Assembly: GCA_013390785.1 (NCBI GenBank)
Contig: JACASW010000008.1
Span: 1 to 38,089 of the forward strand
DNA from: Marine Group I thaumarchaeote
GTDB taxonomy: Archaea > Thermoproteota > Nitrososphaeria > Nitrososphaerales > Nitrosopumilaceae
Length of the DNA stretch: 38,089 nucleotides
Direction of reading: 5' to 3'
This document shows, one piece after another, positions 1 through 9,400 of the stretch. Numbering within the stretch: the stretch's first letter is position 1; the number at the start of each line of letters is the position of its first letter. Both the position numbers and the translations under genes were made by a program. The notes beneath the pieces are model-generated. The model searched no databases. It was not told the origin of the DNA and worked only from the letters and a program-made list of their open reading frames with translations.

Positions 1-194
1 TTACAATTGCAGGACGTGGAAAACGTATAACTCAGGCAATTGATGTTTCTCAAATGATTGTAAAACGGATGAATGAAGTTGGTTATGAAATTGGTGATAT
101 TCGTATATCTTCTGATTCATTAGTATCCAAGGATAGACGTGAACGTAAGGTGTCAAAAATTGAAATTGATTTAAAACATACTTCTGGTAATTAA
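1..194 (+). CDS. albA: DNA/RNA-binding protein Alba (C-terminal part)
   Basis: The frame beginning at base 3 is open from the window edge to TAA at 192-194 and gives about 63 residues. It starts TIAGRGKRITQAIDVSQMI, matching the Alba-family segment in which a basic Gly-Arg-Gly-Lys loop is followed by a helix of the type 'ISKAVDVAEI'. The end, with IRISSD and KVSKIEIDLKH, matches the last beta hairpin of Alba. Alba dimers coat and bridge DNA and also bind RNA in archaea. The N-terminus, including the usual acetylated or modified lysine region, lies outside the window. Identity is fairly certain despite truncation. Confidence 0.85.
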   Translation, partial: TIAGRGKRITQAIDVSQMIVKRMNEVGYEIGDIRISSDSLVSKDRRERKVSKIEIDLKHTSGN

Positions 195-214
195 ACAGAA
201 CTTGCTATAGTTTG

Positions 215-1153
215 TTATTTCAACTTTGAGAGTAATGCAGAGTATAAGAATGGTAAAACAGTTGTTACTTCAGCATGTATTGTTGTTTCTTTTGCATTCT
301 GTGTTACTTTTCCCCAGGATATTGCTTCGCGGACTAATGCACCACTTAAACTCCCATCAAATTCTTGTGCAGTAGTAATGTACACAGCAAAATCTAGTCC
401 GTCTCTATATTGGTTCCACCAAAGTGTATGGTGTTTTGATATTCCTCCACCAATCATTAGCGCTCCAGATTTTTTTGCCTTGAAGATTATACCCGAAAGT
501 GTGTCAGCGTCTTTCATCATGTTCAGTTTGAAATCTGAATGCTTCTGTGAAAACAACCAAATCTGACTACCTACGGCACCATCCATAATTCCTGGAACTA
601 TTACCCTTACATTATTCTTAAACGCAGAATAAAGAAACGAGCCATCACCTAGATGCTTTCCAATCATTTTACATATATCTTCAGTTGACATTTCTTTGAT
701 TCCATTGTTATACTCTTCTTCTAAAAATGCCTGCATTTTTTTTTCAATGAGTGGACCATAACTCTCTGTTGGCACCAAAACATTACCAAGTCTGTGAAAA
801 TTTTCCTCTGCTAATTTTGCATCATCCAAAGTAAACGAACCTTCATTATAATTTGAAAAATATCTAGCAATATCATGATCTAGTGCACCGCATGTTGTAA
901 CAACTACATCAAACCATTTGTTTTCTATCATGTCTTTTATTATTCCTCTTAATCCAGTTGATATGATAGCTCCAATAAATGATAGAAAATTAATGCATTT
1001 ATCATCGCTGATCATTTCAGTCAGTACAGAAAGACCATCAGCCAGATTACGTGATTCAAACCCTCCAGATTTTGACATCTTTTCAAAAATTTTCTCGATT
1101 GGCATTCCTTTATCTACGGAAATATCTTGAATTGGTTCACCAGGTTGAATCAT
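215..1153 (-). CDS. dys: deoxyhypusine synthase
   Basis: This enzyme transfers the aminobutyl group of spermidine to a lysine of translation factor aIF5A in an NAD-dependent reaction. The C-terminal third holds the family core: GGGISKHH, the stretch AVYITTAQEFDGSLSGA, and EAISWGKV, whose lysine corresponds to the catalytic Lys329 of the human enzyme. The protein is about 312 residues, shorter than eukaryotic forms. A TTG at 1162 would add three residues (M-W-S), but I prefer the ATG at 1153. It is divergent from the inositol phosphate synthase gene with only nine bases between the ATGs. Several archaea carry DHS paralogues that act on other substrates, so exact specificity is inferred. Confidence 0.88.
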   Translation of the reverse strand: MIQPGEPIQDISVDKGMPIEKIFEKMSKSGGFESRNLADGLSVLTEMISDDKCINFLSFIGAIISTGLRGIIKDMIENKWFDVVVTTCGALDHDIARYFSNYNEGSFTLDDAKLAEENFHRLGNVLVPTESYGPLIEKKMQAFLEEEYNNGIKEMSTEDICKMIGKHLGDGSFLYSAFKNNVRVIVPGIMDGAVGSQIWLFSQKHSDFKLNMMKDADTLSGIIFKAKKSGALMIGGGISKHHTLWWNQYRDGLDFAVYITTAQEFDGSLSGALVREAISWGKVTQNAKETTIHAEVTTVLPFLYSALLSKLK

Positions 1154-1162
1154 TGACCACAA

Positions 1163-2260
1163 ATGACTGAAAAAATCAAAGTTGCATTAGTTGGTATAGG
1201 CAACTGTTTTTCTGGATTAATTCAAGGAATAGAATACTACAGGCAAAATCCTTCACAGCAGGTAATTGGAATTATTCATGAGAAATTGCGTGATTATGGA
1301 ATACGTGATATTGATTTTGTAGCAGGCTTTGATGTTGGTGAAAACAAGATTGGTAAATCAATCAATGAGGGAATTTATGAATACCCAAACATGGTTGATT
1401 GGATTCCAAAGGATAAGATGCCAAAGACAGAATCCATGATTTATGAGAGTCCCGCTCTAGATGGAGTAGGTATTTGGGTAGAAAATAGGGTAAAGCCAAT
1501 TCAAAGCGGGAAAAATGAGGTTGATCTAGAAAAGGAAATCAAAGGTATCCTAAAGGATACTGGTGCTGAAATAGTAGTCTCATATTTACCTGTAGGATCT
1601 GAGAAGGCAACCCAATTTTGGGCTCAGATTTGTCTCGATACTAACACAGCTTTTGTGAATTGTATGCCTGCATTCATTGCTTCCAACGAAGAGTGGGCAC
1701 AAAAATTTACTGATAAGAATATTCCTGTTGTTGGTGATGACATAAAAGGCCAAGTTGGTGCTACAATTGTTCATAGAACTCTTGCTAGATTGTGTAATGA
1801 TAGGGGAACGAAGATAGAAAAAACATATCAGATCAACGTTGGAGGCAACACAGACTTTCTAAATATGAAGGAACAGGAGCGCCTTGTAAGCAAGAGGATA
1901 TCTAAAACCGAGAGTGTTCAAAGCCAGCTTGATGAGCGTCTTGATGATGACCAAATTTACGTTGGCCCTTCCGATTTTATTCCATTTTTGGCTAATACCA
2001 AGTTAATGTTCATGAGGATCGAAGGAAAACAGTGGGCAAACATTCCATATAACATGGAAGTTAGGCTTGAGGTTGATGATAAAGCAAATTCTGCTGGTAT
2101 AGTAATTGATGCAATTAGACTAGCAAAGATTGCTCTCGATGACGGTGTTGGTGGACCAATCATCCCGGCAAGCGCATATCTTATGAAACATCCTATAAAA
2201 CAAATGAGTGACCCAGAGGCAAAAACTGCATGCGAAAAGTTCGTTGCTGGCAATGATTAG
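1163..2260 (+). CDS. ino1: myo-inositol-1-phosphate synthase
   Basis: The enzyme converts glucose 6-phosphate to L-myo-inositol 1-phosphate using tightly bound NAD. The product feeds archaeal inositol phospholipids. The N-terminus has a Rossmann dinucleotide motif (VALVGIGNCFSGL, about residues 7-19). The middle has GDDIKGQVGATIVHRTLARL (about 191-210) and GGNTDFLNM (about 227-235), both hallmarks of the archaeal/actinobacterial short form. At 365 residues it has the normal length for that form. The ATG at 1163 is nine bases from the opposing deoxyhypusine synthase ATG, so its promoter must lie inside that gene's 5' end. Confidence 0.93.
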   Translation: MTEKIKVALVGIGNCFSGLIQGIEYYRQNPSQQVIGIIHEKLRDYGIRDIDFVAGFDVGENKIGKSINEGIYEYPNMVDWIPKDKMPKTESMIYESPALDGVGIWVENRVKPIQSGKNEVDLEKEIKGILKDTGAEIVVSYLPVGSEKATQFWAQICLDTNTAFVNCMPAFIASNEEWAQKFTDKNIPVVGDDIKGQVGATIVHRTLARLCNDRGTKIEKTYQINVGGNTDFLNMKEQERLVSKRISKTESVQSQLDERLDDDQIYVGPSDFIPFLANTKLMFMRIEGKQWANIPYNMEVRLEVDDKANSAGIVIDAIRLAKIALDDGVGGPIIPASAYLMKHPIKQMSDPEAKTACEKFVAGND

Positions 2261-2354
2261 AAAACACTATTCGTAAAATATCCATAATTGTTCTTAGTAT
2301 AGTCAACTAAACTTGTTAGAATTTGATATTCGTTGTGTGCGATCAATTTACACA

Positions 2355-5300
2355 TTGGTTCATATCAAAAAAGTAGATATTTTTGGCTTCAAGTCATTTG
2401 GTTTTAAAAATACAAGCGTGAACTTTGAACCAGGTTTAGTATCTATCTCTGGACCAAATGGTTCTGGAAAGAGCAACATACTAGATGCGATCATCTTTGC
2501 AATGGGTGAAAATAAGGCCAAAGTCATGCGTGCACCAAATCTTAGGTCACTCATACATGATATTGATGGAAACAGACATGGACCAAAACTCACACGTGTT
2601 AGAGTTCAATTTGATAATTCTGATAGGAAGATTCCTGTTGATTCTGATCTAGTTACTATTACGCGTGAAATGAGTGATAAGGGCGAAAGTGATTATCATC
2701 TTGAAAATAAAAAGATCAATCGAAACCGACTTCGAGATATATTTGAAGTGGCAAATGCTGATCTCAGTCAATTAAATGCAGTGCAACAAGGTACAGTTAC
2801 GCGTATTTCTGAGATGTCAAATGAGGAAAAAAGGAAGACGATTGAGGATTTAGTCGGCCTCTCATATTTTGATGAAAAAAAGGCTGAATCTGTAAAGCAG
2901 TTAACTGAGGCTGATCAACGTTTGGAAATTGCAATGGCAAAAATGGGTGAAGTAAAAAAACAGATAGATGAGTTAGAGATTGGCCGAAATCTGAAACTAC
3001 GCCATGAATTGATTGGACGAGAATTAGATCGATTAAGAGCTGTTGACGCAGCAAGAAAACTGAGAGAAGTTAAGAGTGAAAAGATACTGAAAGAGGAGAA
3101 ATACAATAATGATTCATCCGAGACTGAGGAATTGGAAAAATCACAATCAACGTTAAAAAGTGAAATTTCGACAATTGACGCAGAAAAATCAGCTTTTACT
3201 GTGAAGCTGGATGCTTTCCAACAAGCTAAATCAGATATTGAAAAAGGGCTGAGTACTGAACAGGAAAAATCTAACAATGCTATAAGCCAAATAGGAATTT
3301 CAGAAAAAAGACTACTTCAAATTCAAAATAGACTTCCGAATATAGCAACCGAGCTTGAAAAAATGAATCAAGACCAAGGTGAAGTGGATTCAGAACTTGA
3401 AGAGGTAAAGAGTTCTATTCACAAACTAAATGGCGAGAAAAATCTTATAGATGAAAAAATTGAAAGTAATGACTCTAAAATTGAATCTGTTTTGGGTCAT
3501 CAATCAGAATTAGTTGCGAAAAAAAATGTAATAGATAAAAAAATCCAAGTTCTTCAAGATGAATTACATAATGCAATAATAACAAAATCACAAACTACAT
3601 CACAGAAAAACACTATAGAAAATAAAATCAATGATAACATTAGTAGACATAAGATTATTGATAACGAATTAACAAATCTTAAACGATCCTCTGATAAATT
3701 TTCTCAAGCAACTTCTGATAAACGTTCTAGAGAAATTGAATTAAAAATATCAAAACTTTCTGAACAAAGAAAAAAGATGGAAAACGATTTAGTGGAACTA
3801 GAATTAATTTTAGATAAATCATCAAAGGCTGGACATCGTTACAACGAAAAGATAAAACTTGTTAAGGATGTAATGCACGAAGATTATACAATATCTCAAT
3901 TAAAAGGCGACGCAAAAAAACTTGGAATTTTAGGTTTTGTATATGAGGTGCTTTCTTGGAATAAACAACATGAGCGTGCGGTTTTAGCTACATGTGCTGA
4001 TTGGATCAAAGCTGCAATTGTTCCAGATTTTGAAACACTGGTGAGCTTGGCACAGGTTGCCAGAAATAGAAAATTACCTAAACTAAAAATAATTCCACTT
4101 AATGCAATACCTGAATTTAGAATGAAGATGCCAAAAACATCTGGCTTGTTAGGTGTTTTATCTGATTATGTTAAATGCGATAGGGAATATCTTCCAATTG
4201 CCAGATTTTTATTTGGAAATATAATATTAACACAAACAGGAAATGATGCACATCAATTATCAAAGGCTGGTTACAAGGCAGTATCAATTAATGGAGAATT
4301 TTTCGAATCCAAAACAAATGCAGTAACTATAGATATTAATTCAAAAATATCCAAGTTAACAAAAATTATTTCTCAGAGTTCAACGGTAGAAGGATTATTA
4401 CAAACAATCACATTATTGAACAATCACGTACAAAAGAAAAAATCAAATCTTAAAAAAATTGAAGGGAATCAGCGCAATCTTATGAAGCAGTTACAAGTAT
4501 CTGAAACGGAACGAGGAAATGCATCACACAGTCATTCTACTTTGGAATCACAAATTAAATCGAGAACTAATATGTTAGATAAACTTTCACAACGAATTTC
4601 TGAGCTAAGAATACAGGAAAAACATCTACATCCAAGAATCATCCAAATCTCATCAAGTGTTGAATCACTTGAGCAGCGAATTAGTTTAGTAAGGAAAAAT
4701 TATTCTGATGATCAACAAACTAGTATTGCCAACGAACTTTCTTTTCTAAACAAGAAAAAATCTTCATTGAATTCTGAAAGAAGTCAGATGGCGAAGAAAT
4801 TGAGTGAGGCTGAGGCAAGCATATCTGTGGTGGAGGACAGAAAAAAACTTAGAAGGAAGGCACTTCTGGATGAACAGACTTCTATCACTGAAGAAAAATC
4901 TGAGTTGGATTCCACTATTACTAAATTTAAGACCGAGAAGGATGCATCTGAGAAAGAGTTAGAAAAACTAAGAGATAAAGAACAGGAATTAATTGCCACT
5001 TCAGGAACATCTGTGTCTCAACTAACTGAATTTGATGAGAAGCTGGACGAAAGAAGAAAGAAAGAAAAGAAAATTACAGATGAAATTAACAGACTTGCAA
5101 TAGAATTAGATGGGCTTAAGCGTGATCTTGAAGTAATCAAAACCGATGAATCATCACTTAAGAAAATTCTAAACGCATTTGGATTTGATGAATTAATTGA
5201 AACGTTTGATGTTGGACCATCAATCGAGATACTAGAAAAGGAAGAAAATTCATTATCTACATCACTAAATGCAATTGCTCCTCAAAAATATGTAGAAATA

Positions 5301-5867
5301 TCTACTGGGTATCGTTCTATGTCAGACAGGAAGAATGAACTTGAGGAAGAGCGTAATGCAGTTGTGTCATTTATAGAATCGATCGAGAAGGATAAGCGAC
5401 AGACATTCTTGGATGCATTTGATACTGTTGACAAAGAAATCAGAGAGATATTTACCAAGATGAATGGTGGTAATGCGTGGCTTGAGTTAGAAAATGAAGA
5501 TGACATATTCAATGCAGGTATCTCATATTTCATACAATTCCAAAACAAGCCTAAGAGAGAGTCTACCTCAATTAGTGGTGGTGAAAAAACTCTTGCTGCA
5601 GTTGTTTTTGTTTTGGCACTACAAAGACTCAAACCTTCACCGTTTTACCTATTTGATGAAATTGATGCACATTTGGATGCACCAAACTCCCAAAGTTTAT
5701 CCAAAATTGTGGAGGAGAGATCAAAAGGAAGCCAATTCATTATGGTTTCTCTAAAAGATTCTGTTGTAGAAAAGGCGAAATTAATCTATGGTGTATATCC
5801 TAAAAATGGGGTTTCGCATGTTGTAACATACAAAGACAAAAGAATTCCTGACGGAATACCAGCTTAG
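2355..5867 (+). CDS. smc: chromosome segregation ATPase SMC
   Basis: This is a full-length SMC of about 1170 residues, the ATPase that folds and segregates chromosomes. The Walker A motif GPNGSGKSN lies at about residues 33-41. Long charged coiled coils follow, interrupted by a globular hinge at roughly 510-665 (DNA about 3885-4350), and the C-terminal head has the signature SGGEKTLAA and Walker B FYLFDEIDAHLD. The frame is open to a TTG at 2313, but homology begins with VHIKKVDIFGFKSFG, so I place the start at TTG 2355. No ScpA or ScpB gene is in the window. The stop overlaps that of the convergent ABC ATPase gene by four bases. Confidence 0.95.
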   Translation: MVHIKKVDIFGFKSFGFKNTSVNFEPGLVSISGPNGSGKSNILDAIIFAMGENKAKVMRAPNLRSLIHDIDGNRHGPKLTRVRVQFDNSDRKIPVDSDLVTITREMSDKGESDYHLENKKINRNRLRDIFEVANADLSQLNAVQQGTVTRISEMSNEEKRKTIEDLVGLSYFDEKKAESVKQLTEADQRLEIAMAKMGEVKKQIDELEIGRNLKLRHELIGRELDRLRAVDAARKLREVKSEKILKEEKYNNDSSETEELEKSQSTLKSEISTIDAEKSAFTVKLDAFQQAKSDIEKGLSTEQEKSNNAISQIGISEKRLLQIQNRLPNIATELEKMNQDQGEVDSELEEVKSSIHKLNGEKNLIDEKIESNDSKIESVLGHQSELVAKKNVIDKKIQVLQDELHNAIITKSQTTSQKNTIENKINDNISRHKIIDNELTNLKRSSDKFSQATSDKRSREIELKISKLSEQRKKMENDLVELELILDKSSKAGHRYNEKIKLVKDVMHEDYTISQLKGDAKKLGILGFVYEVLSWNKQHERAVLATCADWIKAAIVPDFETLVSLAQVARNRKLPKLKIIPLNAIPEFRMKMPKTSGLLGVLSDYVKCDREYLPIARFLFGNIILTQTGNDAHQLSKAGYKAVSINGEFFESKTNAVTIDINSKISKLTKIISQSSTVEGLLQTITLLNNHVQKKKSNLKKIEGNQRNLMKQLQVSETERGNASHSHSTLESQIKSRTNMLDKLSQRISELRIQEKHLHPRIIQISSSVESLEQRISLVRKNYSDDQQTSIANELSFLNKKKSSLNSERSQMAKKLSEAEASISVVEDRKKLRRKALLDEQTSITEEKSELDSTITKFKTEKDASEKELEKLRDKEQELIATSGTSVSQLTEFDEKLDERRKKEKKITDEINRLAIELDGLKRDLEVIKTDESSLKKILNAFGFDELIETFDVGPSIEILEKEENSLSTSLNAIAPQKYVEISTGYRSMSDRKNELEEERNAVVSFIESIEKDKRQTFLDAFDTVDKEIREIFTKMNGGNAWLELENEDDIFNAGISYFIQFQNKPKRESTSISGGEKTLAAVVFVLALQRLKPSPFYLFDEIDAHLDAPNSQSLSKIVEERSKGSQFIMVSLKDSVVEKAKLIYGVYPKNGVSHVVTYKDKRIPDGIPA

Positions 5868-6829
5868 CTAATATCCACAAAGCAAGCCACATTTCTTCCA
5901 TCACGTGTTTCAAGTATTGGTACATCATTGCATTTTTTAATTGCATATGGACATCGAGCAAGAAATCTACAACCAGAGTAAAAGTCTATGTCAAGTGGTT
6001 CATTGATACGAATTATTTTTTCTTTGTACAGGTTATCGGGATCCGGTTCAGATATTGCGTCAATTAATGCTTGAGTGTAAGGATGTCTTGGTTTTAATAA
6101 AACCTGATTTATTGGGCCAAACTCCATAATCTTACCAAGATACAAGATTATTATTCTATCTCCAAAATATCTTGCAGTTGCAAGATCATGTGTTATGTAA
6201 ATAAATGAAATGTTATTTTTTTTCTGAATGTCTTTCATCAATTCAAGAACTTCTGCACGTATTGAAACATCCAGCATGGAAACTGGTTCATCTGCGATAA
6301 TGATTTTTGGTCTTAAGACTAGTGCTCTTGCTAAAACCACTCGCTGTCTTTGCCCACCTGATAACATGTGAGGATATTTGTTTGCAATTTCTACAGTAGG
6401 TTCAAGTTTCACTTCTCGAAGAGTGTCCAAAACAATCTTTTCTCTTTCTGAACCCTGGCCAATATTATGAATCTCTAGCGGCTCAGATACAATGTCCCTA
6501 ACTTTCATTCTAGGGTTAATGGAGTCATAAGGATCCTGATGCACCATTTGACAATTCATTCTAATTTTCATCAAACTGTTTGTGTTATTTTTGATCTCTT
6601 TTCCCTGAAAAATTACTTTGCCAGAGTCTGGTGTTATTGCCCCAAGAATTAATTTTGCGATTGTTGATTTGCCTGAACCGGATTCTCCAGCAATAACAAG
6701 TACTTCGTCATTATGCAGCGAAAATGAAACATCCTCTACTGCTTTTACTATAGATGTTTTTGAACCAAACATATTTTTTTTGACAAACTGTTTGGACAGA
6801 CCTTCAACTCTTAGAATTTCATCCAACAA
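5864..6829 (-). CDS. oligopeptide/dipeptide ABC transporter ATP-binding protein (DppF/OppF type)
   Basis: This is an ABC ATPase of 321 residues with Walker A GESGSGKST (48-56), Q-loop HQD (97-99), signature LSGGQRQRV (156-164), and Walker B IIIADEP (176-182). The C-terminal extension (about 270-321), with CRFLARCPYAIKKC and a later cysteine, is the oligopeptide-transporter C-terminal domain; in some relatives these cysteines bind an Fe-S cluster. The start is TTG. In the family it energises uptake of peptides or nickel together with a second ATPase, two permeases and a binding protein. None of these partners is within the window, so the substrate is unknown. Confidence 0.9.
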   Translation of the reverse strand: MLDEILRVEGLSKQFVKKNMFGSKTSIVKAVEDVSFSLHNDEVLVIAGESGSGKSTIAKLILGAITPDSGKVIFQGKEIKNNTNSLMKIRMNCQMVHQDPYDSINPRMKVRDIVSEPLEIHNIGQGSEREKIVLDTLREVKLEPTVEIANKYPHMLSGGQRQRVVLARALVLRPKIIIADEPVSMLDVSIRAEVLELMKDIQKKNNISFIYITHDLATARYFGDRIIILYLGKIMEFGPINQVLLKPRHPYTQALIDAISEPDPDNLYKEKIIRINEPLDIDFYSGCRFLARCPYAIKKCNDVPILETRDGRNVACFVDIS

Positions 6830-6892
6830 ACCGATATTGAATGACTAGTATATCAAGAAATCATAAAAATAATTTATTTGATATCAAAAAGG

Positions 6893-6900
6893 CTTTATGA
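6893..6900 (+). promoter_or_regulatory. putative TATA element of egtD
   Basis: The AT-rich octamer CTTTATGA is centred about 26-27 bases before the ATG at 6923. That spacing fits a leaderless archaeal transcript and supports the ATG over the upstream TTG at 6878. The motif itself is weak. Confidence 0.4.
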
Positions 6901-6922
6901 GGTACAGATTTTGGTGCATTTT

Positions 6923-7951
6923 ATGAGTCAAAAATCCATCCAAAATGAATTAGAATACACAAAACATGTAGTAAGCGAACGGCTTTGCTACTATGAACCA
7001 CCAAAAAATAAATTACAAAAGACATTCGTTGAAGAATTATCATCAAGCTTAAATCAAAAACAAAAATCAATTCATCCAAAATTTTTCTATGATAAAAAAG
7101 GGTCTGAACTTTTTGAAGAAATATGTAAGTTGCCAGAATACTATCTAACAAGAACTGAAATTAACATATTAACACAACTATATGAGAAGCTTCCACCACA
7201 TCTAAACGGAGATTTTAGGCTTGTGGAATTGGGAAGCGGCTCAGCAAAAAAAACTCGAATATTTATTTCCATTCTAGAAAGATTACAAAAACATGTGGAA
7301 TATTTCCCAATAGATGTTTCAAATATACTTAAAGATAGTTCCAAAAAATTACGTGATGATTATGAAAATTTACGTGTAACTGGTATAATTGACAGCTACG
7401 AAAGTGGATTAAATTTCCTAAAACATTATGACCATGGGAATAATCTAATCATATTTTTGGGTTCCAGCTTTGGAAACTTTAGTTATGAAAATGGATTAAT
7501 ATTTTTACAAAAAATAAATTCGTCTATGAAGAAAAGTGATTTATTTTTAATTGGGTTGGATCTTGTAAAAGATAAAACAGTATTAGAGCGTGCATATAAT
7601 GATTCACAAGATGTTACTGCAAAATTTAATCTTAATGTTTTATCAAGAATTAATTCAGAATTAGATAGTGATTTTAACATAAGAAAATTTGCACATCATG
7701 CGATATACAATGAAAACCAAAACAGAGTTGAGATATACTTACGCTCATTAGAAAATCAGACAGTGAATATCTCTAAAGCTGATATGACATTACGAATTAA
7801 ACAGGATGAATTGATTCATACAGAAAATTCATGCAAATTTACAATTCCAAAGATAAAAGAAATGTTGTCAACCACTGGTTTTCAAATTAGAGATATATGG
7901 TATGATGAGAAACAGCATTATTGTTTGGTTTTATTTTCAAAAAATGATTAA
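6923..7951 (+). CDS. egtD: L-histidine N-alpha-methyltransferase EgtD (ergothioneine biosynthesis)
   Basis: EgtD trimethylates histidine to hercynine with S-adenosylmethionine, the first step of ergothioneine synthesis. The protein has the family block HPKFFYDKKGSELFEEIC, then ELPEYYLTR-type and ELGSGSAKKTR (the SAM-binding loop), then FLGSSFGNF and LIGLDLVKDK, all typical of the EgtD fold. I chose the ATG at 6923 (342 residues) because the frame's earlier TTG at 6878 adds unrelated residues and a TATA-like element lies at the right distance from 6923. Its stop interlocks with that of convergent egtB over four bases, so the two pathway genes sit tail to tail. Specificity for histidine is inferred from the family and from egtB. 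Confidence 0.9.
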   Translation: MSQKSIQNELEYTKHVVSERLCYYEPPKNKLQKTFVEELSSSLNQKQKSIHPKFFYDKKGSELFEEICKLPEYYLTRTEINILTQLYEKLPPHLNGDFRLVELGSGSAKKTRIFISILERLQKHVEYFPIDVSNILKDSSKKLRDDYENLRVTGIIDSYESGLNFLKHYDHGNNLIIFLGSSFGNFSYENGLIFLQKINSSMKKSDLFLIGLDLVKDKTVLERAYNDSQDVTAKFNLNVLSRINSELDSDFNIRKFAHHAIYNENQNRVEIYLRSLENQTVNISKADMTLRIKQDELIHTENSCKFTIPKIKEMLSTTGFQIRDIWYDEKQHYCLVLFSKND

Positions 7952-9252
7952 GCATATCCCGCACATCTAAACCCCGAAAACATCCACCTTTCATCTAGTC
8001 TGAAAAAGTTCCTATAACTTCCACGGATAGAAATTGATGGTGTGCCAAAGGAACCACCCCTTAACACTTTTTGATTTGAAAACCATTTGTCATTGTATTC
8101 AGAAAATCCCGTTTTGAATCCAGGATAACCAGAGAATTCCGTTGATGTCCATTCCCATACATCTCCAATCATTTGGTAACATCCATAATGGCTCTTGCCG
8201 TTGGGGTATGCCCCAATTTCCGAGCAATTCCAAATGTATGATTCTAACAGATTTGCATGTAGAAGATCGGGAGATTCATTGCCCCATGGGAAAATTGTTT
8301 TTATCTGCTTTTTCTCATCCCAACAGGCAGCTTTTTCCCATTCTGCTTCAGTTGGCAATCTTTTGCCTGCCCATTTGCAATATGCATCAGCTTCGTAATA
8401 GCTAACATGGCAGACAGGTTCATTCTGGTTAATCTTTCGATTCCCCAAAAAGTCACAAGTCATCCATTGTCCATCAATATTTTTCCAATACATTGGGGCC
8501 TTCCAGTTTTCATTTTGTACTTTATCCCAACCATCTGATAACCAATATTTGAAATCATCATAACCGCCATCCTCTACAAATTTCATGTATTGCTTGTTTG
8601 TAATTGGGTACGAATCAATTTCATAGTCGTCAAGATAGACTTTATGTTCTGGTAACTCAATATCGTAACAGAACTGATCACCTGGATAACCCATTGTATA
8701 CAGACCACCATCAATTTTGATTGATCTAGATTCCTGCTGTGATGGTGTGGGCTGGGTGTTTTTTGTTAGTGGTCTATATCTGTCCGCTAATAGATGTTGT
8801 AAATCATAAACTAAAAGTTCTTGATGCTGACATTCATGATTTATTGCCATAAAGAAAAGTTGTTGTGTCTTTTCATCCAACATTCCATTCTGTAAAATGT
8901 TAGTAACCTTGTCAGTCATCATATGAAAATATTCAAAAACTTGATCAACTGTGGGTCGTGTCGCCAATCCCCTCTTATCCTTATCATATGGTTCACCAAA
9001 TTGATGATAGTATGAATTCAGGTATTCGCTAAATTCCTGTGAATAAAATTCGTAGTTCTTAATGGTTTTACTCATAACAACTTCAAGAAGCCAGCTAACA
9101 TGTCCTAAATGCCATTTCGGTGGGCTCATAAAAGGAGCAGTTTGTACAACAAAATCATCCTTCTCAAGTGTTTGTACAAGGTTTAACGTCCTAGCTCTTG
9201 TTTCATTAAATTGTTCCAGAAGATTAGATTTTTGTTTTGAAACTACTGCCAT
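7948..9252 (-). CDS. egtB: hercynine oxygenase EgtB (non-haem iron sulfoxide synthase)
   Basis: EgtB couples hercynine to a thiol (gamma-glutamylcysteine or cysteine) using O2 and Fe(II). The N-terminal DinB-like domain carries the three expected iron ligands: His51 in the stretch KWHLGH, and His139/His143 in NHECQH. The C-terminal FGE-sulfatase domain ends with VLRGGSFGT, RNFFR and SGFRCAGYA. At 434 residues it is a complete EgtB without the extra methyltransferase domain of OvoA. No egtA, egtC or egtE lies nearby, so direct use of cysteine, as in some other EgtB lineages, is possible. A strong TATA element lies upstream. Confidence 0.92.
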   Translation of the reverse strand: MAVVSKQKSNLLEQFNETRARTLNLVQTLEKDDFVVQTAPFMSPPKWHLGHVSWLLEVVMSKTIKNYEFYSQEFSEYLNSYYHQFGEPYDKDKRGLATRPTVDQVFEYFHMMTDKVTNILQNGMLDEKTQQLFFMAINHECQHQELLVYDLQHLLADRYRPLTKNTQPTPSQQESRSIKIDGGLYTMGYPGDQFCYDIELPEHKVYLDDYEIDSYPITNKQYMKFVEDGGYDDFKYWLSDGWDKVQNENWKAPMYWKNIDGQWMTCDFLGNRKINQNEPVCHVSYYEADAYCKWAGKRLPTEAEWEKAACWDEKKQIKTIFPWGNESPDLLHANLLESYIWNCSEIGAYPNGKSHYGCYQMIGDVWEWTSTEFSGYPGFKTGFSEYNDKWFSNQKVLRGGSFGTPSISIRGSYRNFFRLDERWMFSGFRCAGYA

Positions 9253-9275
9253 GTCAACTCATTTTTGTTATGTTC

Positions 9276-9287
9276 ATATTATATTTT
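9276..9287 (-). promoter_or_regulatory. TATA element of egtB
   Basis: On the minus strand this reads AAAATATAATAT, centred about 29 bases before the egtB ATG at 9252. This is a strong archaeal TATA box at leaderless spacing. The remaining intergenic sequence to 9400 shows no other clear element. Confidence 0.6.
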
Positions 9288-9400
9288 TGCTAATAATTGT
9301 AACAACTGCATTTTCTAGTTTTATGTTTGATGCACCCGACAAGTCGGTGATCCTGACAGCCACAAATCATACATTTTTTCTTATTTTCACTCATCTTATG

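Noticed and set aside
2313-2354. Extension of SMC upstream to TTG 2313
   Set aside because: The added residues have no SMC similarity. The conserved family start begins at the VHIKKVDIFGF segment.
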